A stretch of 64,000 nucleotides of DNA from Cyclobacterium roseum (GCF_010119225.1 NZ_WNKF01000009.1:1-64000); one strand, 5' to 3'; positions 25,876-35,893 are shown, counted from the stretch's first letter. Notes: generated by a model not told the origin, from the letters alone. Numbers and translations: made by a program.

Positions 25876-28800
25876 ATGCTAGTAAAATTACTAAAAAGGG
25901 GCCCAATGCTGGCCCGGTATTTCATTTATGGCCTGGCAATCCAGTTGCTACTATTCCAGGAGGTAGTAGCATTCGGGGTCAACGAAAAAGATAAAAGCGA
26001 TGCAATTCAAACCGCAACTACCGGTAATCTAGTTGCAGCTGTTTTGGTAGAAGGAAAAGTAGTGGATGAGGAAGGGAATCCTATTCCGGGAGCAGCTATC
26101 CTTGTAAAAGGCACCACTTCGGGTACCTCGACCGATATCGATGGAAACTTTTCACTGGATGTATCTGAAGATGCGGTTATTGTAGTTTCCTTTTTGGGAT
26201 TTATCACACAGGAAATCGAAGTGGGAAACCAGACTGATTTTGAAATCACGCTCGTTGAAGACATTGCACAAATGGATGAGGTGGTAGTGGTTGGTTTTGG
26301 TACCCAAAAGAAATCGCACCTTACTGCAGCCGTGGAGCAAATAGGCAGCGACTTGATCGAAAACAGGCCTATTAACAGGTTATCCGAAGCACTTCAGGGA
26401 GCTGTTGCCGGTTTGTATGTGACCCCGGTTAATGGTGGACCTGCGCAGGAGTCAAATTTCAACATTCGTGGGTATACGGGATTTGGCCAGAAAGGCGGAC
26501 CTCTTGTTTTAGTGGACGGAATCGAGCGTACCATGAGCGATGTCAATCCAAATGATGTAGAATCGGTTACGGTGTTGAAAGATGCTGCTGCTTCTGCCAT
26601 ATATGGATCAAGAGCTCCTTCCGGAGTAATTCTTATTACCACTAAATCAGGCTCAAAAGGTGAAAAAATACAAGTCAATTACAGCGGTAATTACAGTATA
26701 GGATCGCCCATAGGAATGCCCCAATGGGCCAATTCCTGGGAATATGCCGAAAAAATAAATGAGCAATACAGAAACTCATTACAAGCGCCTATTTATACAG
26801 AAGAGGCCATCCAACGAATGAGAGATCATGGTGCCGGATTAATCCCCAATAACATAATAACCGAAAATGGCACCTATGGCGCACACTGGGATATGAATGG
26901 CAACAGTGACTGGTTTGATATCATGTATAAAAGTGCTGTTCCAAGTCAACAACACAATGCCAGCGTTTCTGGAGGCAGCAACAACACGGGTTATTACGTA
27001 GGTCTTGGGTACAATGAATCCATGGGGCTCATAAAGGGTTCCGATGACAGACTGAACCGGTACAATGCGCTCTTAAAAGTAAATTCAGATGTTACGGATT
27101 GGCTTAGCCTCAGGATGAGCATGAACTATGTAAGAACAGATGAAACAGCACCCAATTATCGGGGAGGAGGACCAAATTACGGTGACATTTGGCAGAATGC
27201 ATCCGCATCACTTCCCAATTGGAATGATTTAAATCCGAATGGGAGTCCCTCTTTTCTAAGTAGTGGTCCCTCATTGCGCGGAGAAGGCGGAACCCAAACC
27301 AATGAAAGAAACGAAACCACGCTTACCGGTGGGTTTACAGTAAAACCATTTAAAGGGCTTGACATTCGGGGAAATTATACCTGGAGAAACCTAACTTCCC
27401 ACCTTGAGCGCAACACATTTGTGATTTTTGTGGAAGAGGCGGATGGAAGCATCCGAAATTCCGCCAGATCTGCACAGCAGAGTAGTGTGATCCGGCAAAT
27501 GAATTTCACGAATTATCACACCGCAGACATCGTTGCTGATTACAATAAGCAAATTGGTAAGCATTCTATAAATGCCCTGGTGGGTTACCAGGAAGAGTAT
27601 AATAATTTTTCTCGTTTATCCGGGACAGGTAGAGATTTGTATACCAATTCGGTACCCAGTATCAGCACCACCTTTAACCCCAACCCAACTGTGAATGACA
27701 TGTTAACCCATTGGGCGACACAGGGTGTCTTTGGCAGGATGGCCTACAACTATGCGGAGAAATACTTTATCGAATTTAATGGCCGCTATGATGCGCATTC
27801 AAAATTTCCGGCAGCCATCAGGTGGTCCTTTTTCCCCTCCGTTTCCGGAGCATGGAATATAGCAAAAGAAAATTTCTGGTCGGTCAATAAAGTAGATGCT
27901 TTCAAAATAAGAGCCGCCTATACTTCTTCCGGCGACCCTGGATCTGGTAATTACCTGTACCTTCCAACCATGGGTACCGGTATAGGAAATGGGGATGTAT
28001 TGCTTGGCGGAGTGAAACCAAACATGGTCTTTATGCCACCATTGGTCAGTTCCGATTTGACCTGGTCTTCCCCGCAAACGCTTGGCTTTGGTCTTGATGT
28101 AGTGGCCATCGAAAACCGGCTCGAGTTGACCTATGATTGGTACCAGCGTACCATTTATAATCAACCCGGCCCTGCTAAAATTTTACCAGAAACCATTGGA
28201 ACCGGTTTGCCAAGTATCAATAACGCCGTTAGTGAGACCAGAGGCTGGGAATTTTCGATGAAGTGGAGAAACACGGGCCGGTTAGCTGGCAGACCAATTA
28301 ATTATTCTGCAAGATTTAACATTGCCGATTACATCGGTTATGTGGTAGAATACGATGAAAACGTCAATGGACAACGAAATGGCACCTGGACTCCGGGGCA
28401 GGTATTTGGCCAGATTTGGATGTACGAGTCCAATGGTGTCGCACAGAATGTAGCCGATGTGGAAGCAAACGTCCCTCAGGGAGGCGGTTGGTATTACCCG
28501 GGAGATCTGATGATGAAAGATTTAAATGGGGATGGACAGATCAATGCTGGAGAAGGAGGCCGTTGGTATGCCAGAGGTGACCAGGTCATGGCCGGGTACA
28601 ACTATGGGCGGTACCGGTATGGGATGAATTTGCAGGCCAACTGGAATGGCATTGACCTTTCAGTAACCTTTACCGGTGTACCCAAATGGATTACCTATAC
28701 CAATAATTTCCACGTCATTCCTGCAGGAGTAAATATTTGGAACTCAAAATGGTTTACAAGCCACAGGGAGTTGGGTACCTGGACACCAGAAACACCGGAC

Positions 28801-29088
28801 AATTATTTCCCCAGACATTCCTTTAAAACCTATGGGGCAAACGACCAATATGTAGAAAACCTGGCCCATCTCAGGGTTCAAAATTTACGTCTGGGATACA
28901 ATCTGCCTAAATCGCTGTTGGACAGGGCGAAGTTGAGAAAAGTGTACATCTATACCAGTGCTGAAAACCTGGGAATGATCTATTATAAGTCAAATTTCAG
29001 GTATGAACCTGAAATAATGTCCAGATACGGTGGAAATGGTTATCCTCCACAGCGTCAAATTTCTTTTGGTGTAAACGTAGGTATTTAA
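25876..29088 (+). CDS. SusC-like TonB-dependent outer-membrane transporter
   Basis: A 1070-residue protein from the Met at 25876, which begins a recognisable signal peptide (MLVKLLKRGPMLARYFIYGL); the 36 upstream in-frame codons give no signal and I treat them as leader. After the signal comes a carboxypeptidase-regulatory-like domain (VEGKVVDEEGNPIPGAAI, TDIDGNFSL), the TonB-box-like MDEVVVVGFG, then the plug with GGPLVLVDGIERTM and VTVLKDAAASAIYGSRAPSGVILITTK. The remaining 800 residues are barrel strands ending in ISFGVNVGI. It imports oligosaccharides across the outer membrane with the SusD partner 16 bp downstream. Substrate is inferred from neighbours: a fucose-containing glycan. Confidence 0.93.
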   Translation: MLVKLLKRGPMLARYFIYGLAIQLLLFQEVVAFGVNEKDKSDAIQTATTGNLVAAVLVEGKVVDEEGNPIPGAAILVKGTTSGTSTDIDGNFSLDVSEDAVIVVSFLGFITQEIEVGNQTDFEITLVEDIAQMDEVVVVGFGTQKKSHLTAAVEQIGSDLIENRPINRLSEALQGAVAGLYVTPVNGGPAQESNFNIRGYTGFGQKGGPLVLVDGIERTMSDVNPNDVESVTVLKDAAASAIYGSRAPSGVILITTKSGSKGEKIQVNYSGNYSIGSPIGMPQWANSWEYAEKINEQYRNSLQAPIYTEEAIQRMRDHGAGLIPNNIITENGTYGAHWDMNGNSDWFDIMYKSAVPSQQHNASVSGGSNNTGYYVGLGYNESMGLIKGSDDRLNRYNALLKVNSDVTDWLSLRMSMNYVRTDETAPNYRGGGPNYGDIWQNASASLPNWNDLNPNGSPSFLSSGPSLRGEGGTQTNERNETTLTGGFTVKPFKGLDIRGNYTWRNLTSHLERNTFVIFVEEADGSIRNSARSAQQSSVIRQMNFTNYHTADIVADYNKQIGKHSINALVGYQEEYNNFSRLSGTGRDLYTNSVPSISTTFNPNPTVNDMLTHWATQGVFGRMAYNYAEKYFIEFNGRYDAHSKFPAAIRWSFFPSVSGAWNIAKENFWSVNKVDAFKIRAAYTSSGDPGSGNYLYLPTMGTGIGNGDVLLGGVKPNMVFMPPLVSSDLTWSSPQTLGFGLDVVAIENRLELTYDWYQRTIYNQPGPAKILPETIGTGLPSINNAVSETRGWEFSMKWRNTGRLAGRPINYSARFNIADYIGYVVEYDENVNGQRNGTWTPGQVFGQIWMYESNGVAQNVADVEANVPQGGGWYYPGDLMMKDLNGDGQINAGEGGRWYARGDQVMAGYNYGRYRYGMNLQANWNGIDLSVTFTGVPKWITYTNNFHVIPAGVNIWNSKWFTSHRELGTWTPETPDNYFPRHSFKTYGANDQYVENLAHLRVQNLRLGYNLPKSLLDRAKLRKVYIYTSAENLGMIYYKSNFRYEPEIMSRYGGNGYPPQRQISFGVNVGI

Positions 29089-29104
29089 TATAAAAAAATT
29101 AACT

Positions 29105-30991
29105 ATGAAATTTAATCTGAAATATATAAGGACATTGTTAATCCTATTTACAATGTCATTTTATAGCTGCGTAGAGGATTTTCTGGAAAGATATCCCTTA
29201 GATGCCATGACCGACGCGACCTACTTTACGTCGGCAAATGATTTAAAGGTAATGGCAAATGGCTTTTACAGGCTATTACCGAGGTACCATTTTCAAAGCC
29301 AGGGAAACGGCCCTATGAATAATTTCTTAGATGCCAATACCGACATTCAGGTGGGCACCGGTCCTTCCGGCTTTTTATTCCAAAGAGGAGCCTCCGGGCA
29401 GCCCCCCGCAACAGATGGTAGCTGGAACGGTAATTTCAACTGGATTAGACAAATTAATTATTTGATAAATAACGCAAGGCGCGTTGATGTAAGTGTTGAA
29501 TCCAATCAATATACAGGAGAAGCCTATTTTTTCAGGGCCTGGGTCTATTTGAACATGTTGGAGCGGTATGGAGATGTTCCCATTTACACAGAAGTACTGG
29601 ATACAGATAGCGAAAGGCTATATAAAGCGAGGGACTCCAGATACGAGGTAGCGGAATTTATCATCCAGGATCTGGACTCTGCGATTGTTAACCTGGGTTG
29701 GAAAAATTCAACTTTCGCAACCTCCGGACGGGTAACGAAAGAAGCTGCCCTGGTAATGAAAGCCCGGACAGCTTTATTTGAAGGAACCTGGGAGCGTTAC
29801 CACGGATCTAAGAACACTCCCTTTGCCGTCGAAGGCCAGGATGGTAGTGAATTTCTGCAAATGGTAGAACCTACCATACAACAATTGATTGACCATCAGG
29901 GCAGCAATTTATTTACCAACGGAGGTCCCTTTAACGAGGCCTATAATCAACTGTTTTCCCAACAGGATGCTTCATCATCTGCGGGCGTGTTTCTATACCG
30001 CATCTACGATGTGAATGAAATTGTGGGACATAATTTCTACGATTTGGTAGTAGATAATGCACAGGCACTAACCTGGAAATTGGTTGGCAGTTACCTGGAC
30101 AAAGAGGGGATGCCTCAAGAACTATCTTCCTTGCCCATAGACTATGCAAGTTTGAATAATCTGGGAGAAAACCTCGATCCGCGCTTCAGACAGTCAGTCT
30201 GGACTCCTGACAGAGGACCTCACCAGCAAATACAAGGTTACGGGACTACACCCACCCCGCTGCCATTACGATATCCCCAGCTTAACAATGTTTTCTCCGC
30301 AAATTATACCTCAACGGGCCTCCGCAGGTGGAAGGGAGCTATTTTAGATAATAACGAATGGCGAAATGGCTCTACCGATGAAGTTTTGATACGCTATGCA
30401 GAAGGATTATTGGCGCTGGCAGAAGCAAAAGCCATATTGGGTACGATCAATCAAAGCGATTTAGACAAAACAGTGAACCTACTTCGTGAAAGAGTAGGTA
30501 TGGTACCCCTGTCGCTGGCTGAGGTAAATTCCTGGCCCATAACGTATTCGGCAGAAGAGGGCTTTGAGCCTTCCGAATCAAATATTGTGAATGAGATCCG
30601 GAGAGAACGATTGGTAGAACTTGCTTTTGAAGGACACCGGCAAAATGACTTGAAAAGATGGGCCGTCTTTCATCAGGTGATCAATGATTGGAAACCAAAA
30701 GGTGCCCATTACCTGGAGTTTGTTGATTATTACAATGATCCGTCAAAATTAGAGACAGATGGTGTTAATGCTGGCAATACGGGTATTTGGGCCTTGACGA
30801 TGGGTGAAGACTTTGACATCTTCAGTGATGGGCACATAAACCCATTTTTCCGAAACCCGGATTTCAGGTCTTCCGGAGAGGGCTTCTTCATTGAACCAGG
30901 TCGTGTATACCTCGCACCCATACCCAGAAATGAAATTGAAGTATATAGCGATGCAGGATATGAATTGACACAAAATCCCGGATGGTTCTAA
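29105..30991 (+). CDS. SusD-like surface glycan-binding lipoprotein
   Basis: A 628-residue lipoprotein (signal ends at MSFYSC) of the RagB/SusD family. The helical TPR-like scaffold is recognised from ERYPLDAMTDATYFTSANDLKVMANGFY, the block AYFFRAWVYLNMLERYGDVPIYTEVL, EAALVMKARTALFEGTWERY, and the C-terminal EIRRERLVELAFEGHRQNDLKRW followed by AYELTQNPGW. It caps the SusC channel and binds glycan. 16 bp separates it from susC and 21 bp from the next lipoprotein, indicating one transcript. Confidence 0.93.
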   Translation: MKFNLKYIRTLLILFTMSFYSCVEDFLERYPLDAMTDATYFTSANDLKVMANGFYRLLPRYHFQSQGNGPMNNFLDANTDIQVGTGPSGFLFQRGASGQPPATDGSWNGNFNWIRQINYLINNARRVDVSVESNQYTGEAYFFRAWVYLNMLERYGDVPIYTEVLDTDSERLYKARDSRYEVAEFIIQDLDSAIVNLGWKNSTFATSGRVTKEAALVMKARTALFEGTWERYHGSKNTPFAVEGQDGSEFLQMVEPTIQQLIDHQGSNLFTNGGPFNEAYNQLFSQQDASSSAGVFLYRIYDVNEIVGHNFYDLVVDNAQALTWKLVGSYLDKEGMPQELSSLPIDYASLNNLGENLDPRFRQSVWTPDRGPHQQIQGYGTTPTPLPLRYPQLNNVFSANYTSTGLRRWKGAILDNNEWRNGSTDEVLIRYAEGLLALAEAKAILGTINQSDLDKTVNLLRERVGMVPLSLAEVNSWPITYSAEEGFEPSESNIVNEIRRERLVELAFEGHRQNDLKRWAVFHQVINDWKPKGAHYLEFVDYYNDPSKLETDGVNAGNTGIWALTMGEDFDIFSDGHINPFFRNPDFRSSGEGFFIEPGRVYLAPIPRNEIEVYSDAGYELTQNPGWF

Positions 30992-31012
30992 ATTATAATT
31001 GACTTTCAAAAA

Positions 31013-31474
31013 ATGAATATTATGAAAAGGAATATTTTAATCTTAATTATTTTAGCTGGGATCGGAATGCTCTATTCTTGCGAACCCAGGATAGATTTTG
31101 ACGAAGGCCAATGGGGAGACACTGCCTTTATCACCAATGTAAATATATTTACCTTGCAAGCAGATGAGCATGAGCTTCAGGAATTTTATGAGAATGGTGA
31201 GTTGACACCAGCGCGCAGAAGACTCATTATTTCAACCGGAAATGCGGTGATTGAAGATGAAAATTTCACTGCTACGGTTACCGTACCCGCATCTGCGGAC
31301 CTTACCAGGGCTGGTATCATCATTAATCACCAAAGCATGCGGGTAGAACCGGTTGGGTTTTCTCCGGTTGCTGGCATTATTACCGATTTATCCGATCGAG
31401 AATTTATTTACAAGCTTGTTTCAGCCGATGGAACGACACACGATTGGGTAATCAGGATTGTAGAAGAAGAATAA
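31013..31474 (+). CDS. Small SusE/F-position lipoprotein, Ig-like
   Basis: A 153-residue lipoprotein (signal ends YSC, residue 23). The C-terminal 60 residues read as a bacterial Ig-like or DUF5018-type sandwich, ending VSADGTTHDWVIRIVEEE, the characteristic EDGTxxxYxV-type tail. It follows susD by 21 bp and a strong terminator follows it, so it is the last gene of the susCD transcript. By position it may be an accessory glycan-binding protein on the cell surface. Exact function is unknown. Confidence 0.7.
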   Translation: MNIMKRNILILIILAGIGMLYSCEPRIDFDEGQWGDTAFITNVNIFTLQADEHELQEFYENGELTPARRRLIISTGNAVIEDENFTATVTVPASADLTRAGIIINHQSMRVEPVGFSPVAGIITDLSDREFIYKLVSADGTTHDWVIRIVEEE

Positions 31475-31513
31475 GTACTGAAATTTAAAATTAGTTTTCA
31501 AATAAAAAGCAAT

Positions 31514-31549
31514 TCAAGCAGTCAAGTGTATCTTGGCTGCTTGATTTTT
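31514..31549 (+). terminator. Rho-independent terminator after the susCD operon
   Basis: A 13-bp stem (TCAAGCAGTCAAG against CTTGGCTGCTTGA, one G-T pair) over a TGTAT loop is followed by five T. It separates the import operon from the enzyme genes, which then need their own promoter or read-through. Confidence 0.85.
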
Positions 31550-31629
31550 GCTTACCATTCAAGTAATTGCCTAAAAGAAAAGTATACAACTTCACAAAAT
31601 CACCCATTTAATTGCCCTAAACATAACCT

Positions 31630-32445
31630 ATGAACTCCCTTAAATTAGTGCTGTTTTTTTTAATGCTTCCCTGCTGGCTTGCCGCCCAGGAAACCGTTGA
31701 CCTGTTTATCTGGGCCGGACAATCCAATGCGCAGGGATATATGGGTGATGCAAGGGAATACCCAAATGATGAAGAAGCATTGGATAATGGCATTTTATTA
31801 AACTACACTGTGTCTGCCAAAGAGAGCTCGAATGGGGATTGGATACCCATGCAAGCCCAAAAAGGAAGGTTTCCTGCTGGCCACTTTGGCCCGGAGGTGA
31901 GCTTCGCCCGGGAATTGAAAAAAGCCGGTTACCATCCTGCCATTTTCAAATATACCCGGGGTGGAACCGGACTGAAAAAGGATTGGAAATCACCTGGAGA
32001 TGGGGGCATCTATGATGCCATGGTCGCAGATTTAAAAAAAGCCGTCGAAAACCTGGAGCAGCGTGGGCAGTTGGTTAACATCAGGGGCTTTATTTGGATA
32101 CAGGGCGAAACGGATGCCGGAGAGGATGAAGCAGCCAAAAATTATGAAAAAAATTTAAGCCAACTGATCGCCCATTTGCGGTCCGAAGTAGTGAAAAACG
32201 AGGCCCTAAAGGTGATTTTGGGGGTAGATGAGCAACACTATTTTGTTGTGGAGCGGCCAATTGTTCTGGAAGCACAAAAGTCAATCGCCCGGGGAGACAA
32301 AAACATTGTTTTCACTTCCATGCTTGATCTTGAAAAGGCAGATGTAACCCATTTGACTTCGGCTGGATTGGTCCTTCATGGGAAACGTATTTTTAAAGGA
32401 TTCAAGCAGGTAGAACCGAATCTAGATAACAATAAAACGTGGTAA
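31630..32445 (+). CDS. Secreted SASA/CE6-like carbohydrate esterase
   Basis: A 271-residue protein with signal peptide ending in WLAAQ. The SGNH-like esterase fold is shown by DLFIWAGQSNAQG with nucleophile Ser32, FKYTRGGTGL, GFIWIQGETDAG and the C-terminal KADVTHLTSAG with the catalytic Asp/His. Such SASA-domain enzymes remove O-acetyl groups. It is the single-domain relative of the first domain of the 906-residue protein at 41103; large conserved blocks are shared. Its stop almost abuts the next gene, one base apart, so they are coupled. Substrate inferred: acetylated fucan or associated sugar. Confidence 0.82.
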   Translation: MNSLKLVLFFLMLPCWLAAQETVDLFIWAGQSNAQGYMGDAREYPNDEEALDNGILLNYTVSAKESSNGDWIPMQAQKGRFPAGHFGPEVSFARELKKAGYHPAIFKYTRGGTGLKKDWKSPGDGGIYDAMVADLKKAVENLEQRGQLVNIRGFIWIQGETDAGEDEAAKNYEKNLSQLIAHLRSEVVKNEALKVILGVDEQHYFVVERPIVLEAQKSIARGDKNIVFTSMLDLEKADVTHLTSAGLVLHGKRIFKGFKQVEPNLDNNKTW

Positions 32446-32446
32446 A

Positions 32447-33463
32447 ATGAGCAAGAAAAACTTTATGTGTTTGCTATTCCTGTTGTTGATTTCAACAAAT
32501 GCAATCAACGCCCAAGACATTGAAACCTTTTTCAATAGTATGGAATTTAAATTCACCGAGGTGTCAGGAATAGGCTATGAAAAAGGAGTTACCCGCAGGG
32601 ATCCCAGCGATGTCATCAAAGTCGGAGAAACCTATTACGTGTATTACACTAAAATACCCGATGCCCAACCAAAATATTGGGGCGCAGGGTATTGGGGAGC
32701 AAGTGTCTGGTGTGCCAAATCGGAAGACGAGGGTTTTTCATGGACAGAAGTAGGGCAAATGCTGGACGTAGGGCAAGATGGAAAATGGGATTCACAAGCA
32801 GTTTTTACCCCAAACATATTTTTTACCGACGGCAAGTACTACCTGTATTATACCGGGGTAAAGCCAACACCGGGAAACGCCAATGGCGAGTTTGAGAACA
32901 ATAATATCAGTGACATCACATCGATTGGTGTGGCGGTATCCGATTCACCGACCGGACCTTTTAAGCGAATAGGCCAGGATCCCATTCTTAAAGTAAGTGT
33001 AGAACCTGAAAAATTTGATAGTTACCGGGTGGACGATGCTTCCTTGCTTTTCCGAAATGGATTGTATTGGCTGTATTACAAAGGCCGATCCATAATAGGG
33101 GGACAGGGCGGACCGGCACACACAGCCATGGGCGTGGCCTATTCGAAGTATCCGGAAGGCCCTTATACCAAATTCGGAAAAGAAATACTTGAAAGAAGCC
33201 ACGAAGTATTCATTTGGCCCCAGGGCACCGGAGTGGGTGCCTTTGCTTCCTTATCGGAAACATTTGAATTTGCCCCTGATGGAATTGATTTTATGTCAAA
33301 CAAACTTAATGCAAAGGTAAAGGAACGTGCGGTTGCCCCGGGAGGGTTTCGACCGGATATTACCAATCCTGTGGTGGTTGGCGAAGGATTAAAATGGGGC
33401 ATATCCATGATCCACAACAAACACGAATGTTACCTGGTCCGTTTCGAATTGGTCTCCAAATGA
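32447..33463 (+). CDS. Secreted beta-propeller glycosidase, GH117/GH43-like
   Basis: A 338-residue enzyme with signal peptide ending NAINAQ. Repeated five-blade signatures are visible: VTRRDPSDVIKVGETYYVYYTK, DGKWDSQAVFTPNIFFTDGKYYLYYTG, YRVDDASLLFRNGLYWLYYKG and GVAYSKYPEGPYTKFG. The RRDPSD block with the following YYxYYTK strand is what I associate with GH117 and related GH43 clans, giving candidate Asp catalytic residues near 51, 112 and 194. Family GH117 acts on 3,6-anhydro-L-galactose-type or related sugars at chain ends. Exact specificity is unknown. The gene is 1 bp after the SASA gene. Confidence 0.65.
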   Translation: MSKKNFMCLLFLLLISTNAINAQDIETFFNSMEFKFTEVSGIGYEKGVTRRDPSDVIKVGETYYVYYTKIPDAQPKYWGAGYWGASVWCAKSEDEGFSWTEVGQMLDVGQDGKWDSQAVFTPNIFFTDGKYYLYYTGVKPTPGNANGEFENNNISDITSIGVAVSDSPTGPFKRIGQDPILKVSVEPEKFDSYRVDDASLLFRNGLYWLYYKGRSIIGGQGGPAHTAMGVAYSKYPEGPYTKFGKEILERSHEVFIWPQGTGVGAFASLSETFEFAPDGIDFMSNKLNAKVKERAVAPGGFRPDITNPVVVGEGLKWGISMIHNKHECYLVRFELVSK

Positions 33464-33624
33464 AAAATAGCCCATTAATTATTCATCTTTAAACCCCCAA
33501 ATACCACTGCGCAGGATAGTAGATTTGAATTAAATTAAAAATAAGACATAGTGACATCGAGCATTAAGGAACCCTCTCGCAGCATTTTAAATTTAGCCTT
33601 TTCAGAAAGAAAATGGCATTTCGA

Positions 33625-33670
33625 TTTCACGCAGCGGTCGCGGCGAATCCGCAGCGTTCGCCGCGTGAAA
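33625..33670. repeat. GC-rich nested hairpin in the gap before GH29
   Basis: TTTCACGC (33625-33632) and GCGTGAAA (33663-33670) enclose GGCGAA and TTCGCC, making a strong nested stem in otherwise AT-rich DNA. The gap 33464-33775 holds nothing else visible. It might terminate or process the mRNA, or be a dispersed repeat. Confidence 0.5.
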
Positions 33671-33775
33671 AATTTATCCTTTAACATTGGTAGGGATGAG
33701 TGTCATCCTTTCAAGATTCCAGCCCTACCTTGGGTAAGGGACAAGTTTAACCATTGAAAAGCAAAACAATATCAT

Positions 33776-35164
33776 ATGCAATTGAAAATACTCTTAGTAG
33801 CGTGCTTCTTAGTCCATGGATTAAAAAGTTGGGGACAAACAGAAGTCCCCATTCCGACGCAAGCCCAATTAGAATGGCAACATGCAGAATTGGCTGCCGT
33901 CTTCCATTACGATTTGCATGTTTTTGATGGAAAAGCCTATAACCAGGCAAAAAACAGGATTACCCCCATCCCCGACTACAACATCTTTAATCCAACGAAA
34001 CTGGATACGGATCAATGGGTCAAAGCCGCCAAAGATGCTGGCTTTAAGATTGCCATCTTAACGGCAACACATGAGACCGGTTTTGCCCTCTATCAGAGCA
34101 AGGTCAATCCTTATTCATTGAAAGCGGTAGAATGGCGGGAAGGAGAAGGGGATATTGTCCAGGACTTTGTAAATTCATGTCGCAAATACGGTATTGCTCC
34201 TGGTATTTACATTGGGATCCGTTGGAATTCCTTTTTTGGCGTGCATGATTTTAAAGTGAATGGGGATAATGAATTTGCAAAAAACAGACAGGCCTATTAC
34301 AATAACATGTGTGAGGGAATGGTCGAAGAGTTGACTTCCCAGTATGGTGAACTGGCCATCATTTGGTTTGATGGAGGAGCACATGGCCCCGAAAAAGGAG
34401 GACCGGACGTGCTATCCATTTTTGAAAAGAACCAACCCAACGGCATTTTCTACCACAATACCCAACGCGCAGATATCCGCTGGGGAGGAAGTGAAAGTGG
34501 AACGGTCCCCTACCCGAGTTGGGGTACATTTCCCTTTCCTTTCTCGCATGCTGCCAATCAGGAAGTCGTTCTTAAAAATAATTTTCAACTACTTAAGGAA
34601 GGGGACCCAGACGGGAAGCATTACATGCCTGCAATGAGCGATGCACCATTGCGTGGGTATAATGGAGGCCACGAGTGGTTTTGGGAGCCGGATGATGAGC
34701 AACATATCTATCCACTGGAAAACCTTATGGACATGTACTACAAAAGTGTCGGGCACAATACCACCCTGATTATGGGGCTGACGCCTAATGCAGATGGCTT
34801 GCTGCCCCAGGCCGATGTGGAGCGTTTGAAGGAATGGGGAGCCGAAATAAAACGACGGTTTAGCAATCCCTTGGCAGAAGCTTCTGGAAAAGGCAAAAAG
34901 CACAGGCTTAAATTAAAAAAATGGACCCCCATCAACCACATCGTTTTGCAGGAAGCGATCGCCCAGGGCGAAAGGGTAAGGGAGTTTAAATTAGAAGTCA
35001 AAACCAAAAAGGGCTGGCAACCTATTTTTGAGGGTTCCGTTATCGGACATAAATTTATCCATAAATTTGACGAAATGGAGGTGGATGCGGTAAGGCTTAC
35101 AATCGCTGAATCAAAAGGAGAACCACTGATACACCGTTTTAGCGTATTTCACATCAAAGAGTAG
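33776..35164 (+). CDS. Secreted GH29 alpha-L-fucosidase (first of two)
   Basis: A 462-residue enzyme with signal peptide ending SWGQ. The (beta/alpha)8 domain contains WQHAELAAVFHYDLHVF, FKIAILTATHETGFALY and the nucleophile strand IIWFDGG with Asp199 as the GH29 catalytic nucleophile, then WGGSESGTVPYPSWGTF and MSDAPLRGYNGGHEWFW. A beta-sandwich of about 110 residues follows, with SVIGHKFIHKF. GH29 retaining fucosidases release alpha-L-fucose from non-reducing ends. It is a close relative of the enzyme at 35894. The two probably differ in linkage or branch specificity. Secreted to the periplasm. Confidence 0.85.
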   Translation: MQLKILLVACFLVHGLKSWGQTEVPIPTQAQLEWQHAELAAVFHYDLHVFDGKAYNQAKNRITPIPDYNIFNPTKLDTDQWVKAAKDAGFKIAILTATHETGFALYQSKVNPYSLKAVEWREGEGDIVQDFVNSCRKYGIAPGIYIGIRWNSFFGVHDFKVNGDNEFAKNRQAYYNNMCEGMVEELTSQYGELAIIWFDGGAHGPEKGGPDVLSIFEKNQPNGIFYHNTQRADIRWGGSESGTVPYPSWGTFPFPFSHAANQEVVLKNNFQLLKEGDPDGKHYMPAMSDAPLRGYNGGHEWFWEPDDEQHIYPLENLMDMYYKSVGHNTTLIMGLTPNADGLLPQADVERLKEWGAEIKRRFSNPLAEASGKGKKHRLKLKKWTPINHIVLQEAIAQGERVREFKLEVKTKKGWQPIFEGSVIGHKFIHKFDEMEVDAVRLTIAESKGEPLIHRFSVFHIKE

Positions 35165-35168
35165 ACCT

Positions 35169-35888
35169 ATGAATCGGATAGAAACCTACTTCCCCACCAT
35201 TATTCTTTGCTCCCTCCTTTTACTCCTACTATTTGCTTTCAGAGACGTTACCAAGGAAAAAATAAAAGTAGCCAGTATCGGGGATAGCATTACCTACGGT
35301 GCACGCCTGGATAACCCCGACAGCGATTCCTATCCCGCCCAATTGCAAAAGCTCCTTGGGGATGATTATGCCGTGGAAAATTTTGGTGTGGGAGGTTGCA
35401 CCCTAATTAGAAAAGGCATTCCCACCGTTTGGAATGAGTTGCCCAAAATAAAGGCGGCAAACCCGGATATCATCGTCATCAGCCTTGGCACCAACGATAC
35501 CTGCGGCTATGGTACTTGTGGAGACCGTAAGTGCTGGGAGTACAAGGATGAATTCGAAAAGGATTACCGGGACCTCATCGATGAACTTTCCCAACTCCCA
35601 TCTGATCCGCAAATCTTCCTATGCGCACCCTCACCCATGGTGTTGGAAACCCCTGGCCTGGATGCTGAACGGATAGCCGGGCTGAAAGTCCGAAAACCCA
35701 GACTTCAAGAACTTATTAGTATGACAAAAAAGGTGGCAATGGAGAAGAATGTATCCTTCATTGACCTCAATGAACCATTGGACCATCGACCGGAACTGTT
35801 TACGCTAAGCGATGGCGTTCACCCGAATAAGGAGGGTTACGAGGCCATTGCAAAATTAGTAGCAATGAAACTCACAGGCCATAAGTAA
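35169..35888 (+). CDS. SGNH/GDSL hydrolase
   Basis: A 239-residue SGNH-family esterase with an N-terminal membrane anchor or uncleaved signal (IILCSLLLLLLFAF). Block I is IGDSITYGA with Ser40, block II has NFGVGGCT (Gly), block III SLGTNDTC (Asn-Asp), block V LSDGVHPNKEG with catalytic Asp and His. Such enzymes remove acetyl or other acyl groups from sugars. Sitting 4 bp after the first GH29 and 5 bp before the second, it is in one transcript with them and may expose fucose residues for their action. Confidence 0.82.
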   Translation: MNRIETYFPTIILCSLLLLLLFAFRDVTKEKIKVASIGDSITYGARLDNPDSDSYPAQLQKLLGDDYAVENFGVGGCTLIRKGIPTVWNELPKIKAANPDIIVISLGTNDTCGYGTCGDRKCWEYKDEFEKDYRDLIDELSQLPSDPQIFLCAPSPMVLETPGLDAERIAGLKVRKPRLQELISMTKKVAMEKNVSFIDLNEPLDHRPELFTLSDGVHPNKEGYEAIAKLVAMKLTGHK

Positions 35889-35893
35889 ATAGA

